A DNA stretch of 64,000 bases, taken from contig OY782499.1 of NCBI GenBank assembly GCA_963677815.1, forward strand, positions 1,922,001-1,986,000. The letters are read 5' to 3'. Source of the stretch: JAEKNW01 sp963677815 (GTDB lineage Bacteria > Cloacimonadota > Cloacimonadia > Cloacimonadales > JAFGVF01). Below the pieces are notes generated by a model, which was not told where the DNA came from, did not search any database, and worked only from the letters and a program-made list of their open reading frames with translations. Shown here piece after piece: positions 60,440 to 64,000 of the stretch. Each line of letters opens with the position of its first letter. The stretch's first letter is position 1. The position numbers and the translations under genes were made by a program.

Positions 60440-61422
60440 GATTCCAAAATCCCTTAATGTTAATATTACTTGCTATTATTCCTCTCTATATTTACTTTCA
60501 AATCTGGTTCAAGAAAAGATACTCTAATAAAATAGTTTTTTCAAGGACAAAGCTCTTAGTTAGAGCTAATAATAATAAGAAACGTAATTATTCTTTAATT
60601 GATTTATTCAGGTACATTGCAATCTTTCTAATGGTATTAGCACTTTCAGAACCTGAAATTAGGAGTGCAAATAAAGTATCTGCAATTTGGGAAAGATCTG
60701 ACACAGATATTGTTATTTGTTTAGATGTAAGTGGTTCTATGCTTATGGAAACAAGGAATAATAAACTTATTTCTCATGTTTTCTCAAATAGACTTAGAGA
60801 TGCTAAACTTGTTATAGAAAATTTTGTGAATAAGTTAAGAGGGCAACAGGTATCATTGATTACTTTTTCAAATTCAGCTCAAATATTAACTCCTTTATCT
60901 GATGATTATTCAATGGTAATTGATAAAGCGAAAGGTATAGAAATCGACAGAAATAAGCAGTCTCTAACTGCTATAGGTATGGGGATAGCTTTATCTTCGG
61001 CTGTTCTAAAAGATTCACCTGCTAAATCAAAGTTCATTATTCTAATTACTGATGGAGTTAATAATACTGGTCTATATCAGCCCATTGAAGCAACAGAATC
61101 TTTTGCTGTGCCTTTTGATTTAAAGATCTACCCAATAGGCTTTAATGCTTCTAGACAAGGTCTTATGACTGGTGCTGATGTTGATGTGGAAACTTTAAAC
61201 AAAATAGCTCAATTAACTGGCTCTGGAAAAGCAGAACTAGCTAATTCTTCTGAAGCCTTAGAAAGGATAATTGATAAGATTGGGGAATCAGAGAATATTC
61301 ATGAAGACAAAGAATTACCAAACGCTTATTATCCTATTCATCAAATTTTGCTAATTACTGGTTTCATGCTTCTTTTAATAGAGTTTTACTTAAGGAAAAT
61401 TAGATACTATGAAGTTCAATAA
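60436..61422 (+). CDS. batA: VWA-domain membrane protein BatA
   Basis: This 328-residue protein has two TM helices near the start (about 7-22 and 58-72), a VWA domain with an intact MIDAS (Asp97, Ser99, Ser101 in CLDVSGSM), then FILITDGVNNTG, and a last TM helix (about 306-322). BatA, named for Bacteroides aerotolerance, is thought to form a periplasmic or membrane complex with BatB and others under stress. Confidence 0.88.
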   Translation: MRFQNPLMLILLAIIPLYIYFQIWFKKRYSNKIVFSRTKLLVRANNNKKRNYSLIDLFRYIAIFLMVLALSEPEIRSANKVSAIWERSDTDIVICLDVSGSMLMETRNNKLISHVFSNRLRDAKLVIENFVNKLRGQQVSLITFSNSAQILTPLSDDYSMVIDKAKGIEIDRNKQSLTAIGMGIALSSAVLKDSPAKSKFIILITDGVNNTGLYQPIEATESFAVPFDLKIYPIGFNASRQGLMTGADVDVETLNKIAQLTGSGKAELANSSEALERIIDKIGESENIHEDKELPNAYYPIHQILLITGFMLLLIEFYLRKIRYYEVQ

Positions 61423-61470
61423 AATTAGACAAATCAATGAAATACGTCTAGCTGATACTAGGAGTCTAGG

Positions 61471-62475
61471 ATGATTTGGGGAAATACTTACTGGAGAATA
61501 TTAGTCTTTATAATTGCTCCTCTTATTGTTATAGCATCAATAATTATTATGGCGATTACTGAAAAACAGAGAAAGAAGAATTTTAAGAAATTTTCTTCTG
61601 AAAGGCTGTTTCCTTTCTGGAATCAAGGTTTTATTCACTTCTACTGGAATTTAAGAACCTTCCTCTTTGCTTTAGCTTTAGTGATGTTAATTATTGCTAT
61701 AGCCAATCCGAAATGGGGTAAGAAAGAAACTGAATATGCTAGGTCAGGCATAGATATAGTTTATTTATTAGATATTTCAAAAAGTATGGATATAAATGAT
61801 ATTGCACCTTCTCGTTTGCAAAGATCTTTATCATTAATTGGTATATTATCGGAAAGATTATCAGGTGATAGAATAGCTTTAATCACTTTTGCTGGAGATA
61901 CAAACACTGTTTTCTCTTTTACAGATAATATAAAGATTGCTAATTCTATGATGAATTTGATAAATACAGACGACGTAAAGGTCATGGGAACAAATATCCC
62001 TTTAGCATTAATGGAAGCTAATAAGCTAATTGAAAGAGCTGCTAAAAAGAACGCAGTAGTCTTTCTTTTTAGTGATGGAGAGAATCTTGAGAAGGGTCAA
62101 TCACAGATAATGGAGCAAGTTGAAAAGTTTAGAAAAAGAGGGGTTAGACTTTATTCTATCGGAGTTGGAACTCCTAAAGGTCAATTATTAAAAGATAATA
62201 CTGATGTGACCTCGAGACTTAATGAAGATCTTCTAACTGAAATAGCTCAAGCTACTGAAGGTAAATATATTGGACTTAATAAAGATACTAATGCTTTACA
62301 AGAATTAGAAAAGATTATCGAAGAATATGACAAAAACAGATATTCATCAAATAATCCTCTTTTCTATAAAGAACAATTCTGGTTACCTTTATCAATTGCT
62401 TTAGTTCTTTTACTTGTTGAAACTTTTATTCCTTATGTTAGAAAAACTAAACTAAAACGCTATATAGAGAGTTAG
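61471..62475 (+). CDS. batB: VWA-domain membrane protein BatB
   Basis: This 334-residue protein is similar in layout to BatA: two TM helices (about 9-28 and 60-78), a VWA domain with MIDAS residues in LLDISKSMD (Asp101, Ser103, Ser105), VFLFSDGEN, and a C-terminal TM helix (about 307-323). It probably pairs with BatA. It is 48 bp from BatA, the widest gap in the operon. Confidence 0.88.
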   Translation: MIWGNTYWRILVFIIAPLIVIASIIIMAITEKQRKKNFKKFSSERLFPFWNQGFIHFYWNLRTFLFALALVMLIIAIANPKWGKKETEYARSGIDIVYLLDISKSMDINDIAPSRLQRSLSLIGILSERLSGDRIALITFAGDTNTVFSFTDNIKIANSMMNLINTDDVKVMGTNIPLALMEANKLIERAAKKNAVVFLFSDGENLEKGQSQIMEQVEKFRKRGVRLYSIGVGTPKGQLLKDNTDVTSRLNEDLLTEIAQATEGKYIGLNKDTNALQELEKIIEEYDKNRYSSNNPLFYKEQFWLPLSIALVLLLVETFIPYVRKTKLKRYIES

Positions 62476-62477
62476 TT

Positions 62478-63428
62478 ATGAGAAATATATTTATAATCAT
62501 TCTTACTATTATAAGTGTAAATTCATTCGCTTTTGGTCTTGTTTCCAAGAATAATAAAGCTGTAGAATCCTTGAATGATACCTTATTATATAATGCTGAA
62601 AATCAACTAAAAGAGGGCTTAGAAAAATCACCTAATAATCCAATATTGAATTATAATTATGGTTTAACAAAGCTGAGACAATTTGAAGAGTACAAAGACC
62701 AATCTGCTTTGGAAGATGCTATAGAAGGCTTTGAAAAAGCAAAAGCTGATACAAGTAAAACTAATCTACAAGCAATTCACTATAATCAAGCTAATGCCTA
62801 CTATAACTTAAAAGACTATACTAGGGCTTTACAGAATTATCAAGAGGCAGGGACTTATCTTGATTCTACAAATGTTGATTTAGATCTTATCTATAATTAT
62901 GCTAATTCAATATACAAGTTTGTTGAAGAAAATACTCAGCACGATTCACTTTTAACAATGGTTGAACAGATGTATAAATCTTCTCTCAGTGGGGGGGATA
63001 ATCAACTAAAAGAGAAGGTCTTTCATAATTTAGGAAATACTGCCTTTCAACAAGAGAAATATCAAGATGCTTTAGCCTATTACATAGAAGCCTTAAAACT
63101 GAATCCTCAATCAGAGAATACTAGAATAAATTACGAAATAGCCTTGAGGAAACTTGACCAACAGAAGGGACAAAATCAGCAGCAGGATAAAAGTGAAGAG
63201 GGAAATTCTCAGCAAGAGCAAGATGAATCTACTAGCCAGGAACAAGAACAGCAGAAACAAGATGCACAAGATAAGCAAGAACAATATGATGATTTGACTC
63301 AAGAAGAAAAAGAGAAATTAGAAGCTGAAAAGAAGTTAGATGCTCTTCTGCAAGAACAATCTCGCGACGATGACAATGAAGAAAAGAAAAAGATTAGACA
63401 ACAAAGACCTACTGGTCGCTACTGGTAA
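62478..63428 (+). CDS. batC: TPR protein BatC
   Basis: This 316-residue protein has an N-terminal signal (about 1-19), several TPR units (for example QANAYYNLKDYTRALQNYQEA and NLGNTAFQQEKYQDALAYYIEAL) and a low-complexity Gln/Glu/Lys-rich tail (about 233-316). This matches BatC of the aerotolerance operon. The charged tail may reach across the periplasm or bind partners. Confidence 0.82.
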   Translation: MRNIFIIILTIISVNSFAFGLVSKNNKAVESLNDTLLYNAENQLKEGLEKSPNNPILNYNYGLTKLRQFEEYKDQSALEDAIEGFEKAKADTSKTNLQAIHYNQANAYYNLKDYTRALQNYQEAGTYLDSTNVDLDLIYNYANSIYKFVEENTQHDSLLTMVEQMYKSSLSGGDNQLKEKVFHNLGNTAFQQEKYQDALAYYIEALKLNPQSENTRINYEIALRKLDQQKGQNQQQDKSEEGNSQQEQDESTSQEQEQQKQDAQDKQEQYDDLTQEEKEKLEAEKKLDALLQEQSRDDDNEEKKKIRQQRPTGRYW

Positions 63429-63439
63429 TAGGGGAAGTA

Positions 63440-64000
63440 ATGGCAAAAACTTGTTTTAAAGATATAAGTAAAAAACTCATCTTTGTTATTTTACTTGCTT
63501 TGTTTCTCATACCTAGCTACCTACTAGCAGATGATGTTAAGGTTGCCTCTACAGTATCAGCTGACAAGATTGGTATTGAAGATGCTTTTAATTACACTAT
63601 TACAGTAGAAACTTCTAGTAATCAGCAGTTAGATGTAGATGTTAAATTTGATAATTTCCCTGCAGATTACCTACGACCAAGTGTCTCAACATCATTTTCA
63701 ACTTCATTTGTTAATGGTAGAATGTCCTCCTCTAGAACCCAATCTCATAAGTACACTGTCTATCCTAGATCAGAGGGAATACTTAAAATTCCTCAAATAA
63801 AGGTAGTCGTTAATGGTAAATCCTATACAACTCAGAGTCATTCTATTGAAGTTGTTGCTGGAAGCCTGCGTCCTAAAACCCAATCTCGAAGTAGAGCTTA
63901 CTCACCTTTTTCATCTTTCTTTGATTCTGATTTTGATGACTTCGGGGGAAATAGGGTAAGTAGTGATTCTTTCATCGAAGTTGAAGTATCTAATGATACT
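63440..64000 (+). CDS. batD: BatD-family protein, 5' part (continues past the window)
   Basis: The frame starts at the ATG 63440, 11 bp after batC, with GGGGAAG 4-5 bases upstream, and stays open to the edge (187 codons). A signal peptide (about 1-31, ending YLLA) is followed by an Ig-like beta domain (ISADKIGIEDAFNYTITVE-type; RSEGILKIPQIKVVVNGKSYTTQ). A Ser/Arg-rich linker and the stretch SSFFDSDFDDFGGN come next, which is usual in BatD/BatE proteins. Its C-terminus is not visible. Confidence 0.82.
   Translation, partial: MAKTCFKDISKKLIFVILLALFLIPSYLLADDVKVASTVSADKIGIEDAFNYTITVETSSNQQLDVDVKFDNFPADYLRPSVSTSFSTSFVNGRMSSSRTQSHKYTVYPRSEGILKIPQIKVVVNGKSYTTQSHSIEVVAGSLRPKTQSRSRAYSPFSSFFDSDFDDFGGNRVSSDSFIEVEVSNDT

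Overview
The window is a low-GC bacterial chromosome segment from a diderm (Gram-negative) anaerobe-like organism. KDO transferase (waaA), the two split heptose enzymes (rfaE1, rfaE2), an outer-membrane barrel protein, lipoproteins and MurJ show an LPS-bearing outer membrane. Two secreted proteins end in a YPNPF-type domain of the FlgD-like/Por-secretion class, common in the FCB group. Tryptophanase next to an indolepyruvate:ferredoxin oxidoreductase suggests amino-acid fermentation. Together with many intergenic palindromes this fits Candidatus Cloacimonadota or a relative. The placement is inference; no 16S rRNA gene is present.

Layout. 1-5417: end of an ABC permease, a lipoprotein, a phosphoglucosamine-mutase-like enzyme and a membrane-anchored PPIase. 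5800-8738: secreted endonuclease I and M18 aminopeptidase. 8956-12305 (minus): a compact xerC-lipoprotein-umuD-umuC run. 12402-18398 (minus): guaB, then waaA-NusG_II-murJ-panD-panC. 18466-18786: three tRNA-Asp genes. 19479-20843: secreted GLUG-like protein. 20991-22325: CDF metal exporter with a MarR regulator and a twin operator. 22957-26709: iorB, iorA and divergent tnaA. 26836-33985: M28 peptidase, Mrp, HI0933 flavoprotein, Nudix hydrolase, valS. 34162-34471: three tRNA-Asn genes. 34598-38935: TPR protein and barrel protein. 39100-46450: a defence cassette (type III mod, DUF1016/YhcG nuclease, type III res) between two homologous repeat arrays. 46624-57032: a tight housekeeping run der-plsY-purF-rfaE1-rfaE2-rseC-folB-folK/glmU-HIT-LytR_C-rsfS-argS. 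57115-64000: phosphoesterase, then a MoxR-DUF58-BatA-BatB-BatC-BatD aerotolerance operon cut by the window edge.

The most notable signals are between genes or unusual in gene architecture. There are two families of palindromic elements: family A, about 165-220 bp, whose arms change together between copies, and family B, about 55-60 bp, with one mismatch per copy. The restriction cassette is bracketed by 55-bp homologous direct repeats that lead into a 17-unit hexamer array on one side and a 51-bp tandem array on the other. A palindrome overlaps the -10 box of the mod promoter. A FolK-GlmU fusion has an internal ribosome-binding site at the junction. ArgRS has a degenerate HIGH box and a histone-H1-like tail. 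IorA lacks its ferredoxin domain. The MarR gene is preceded by two identical-format inverted repeats.

Family names come from motif recognition by eye; no database search was run.
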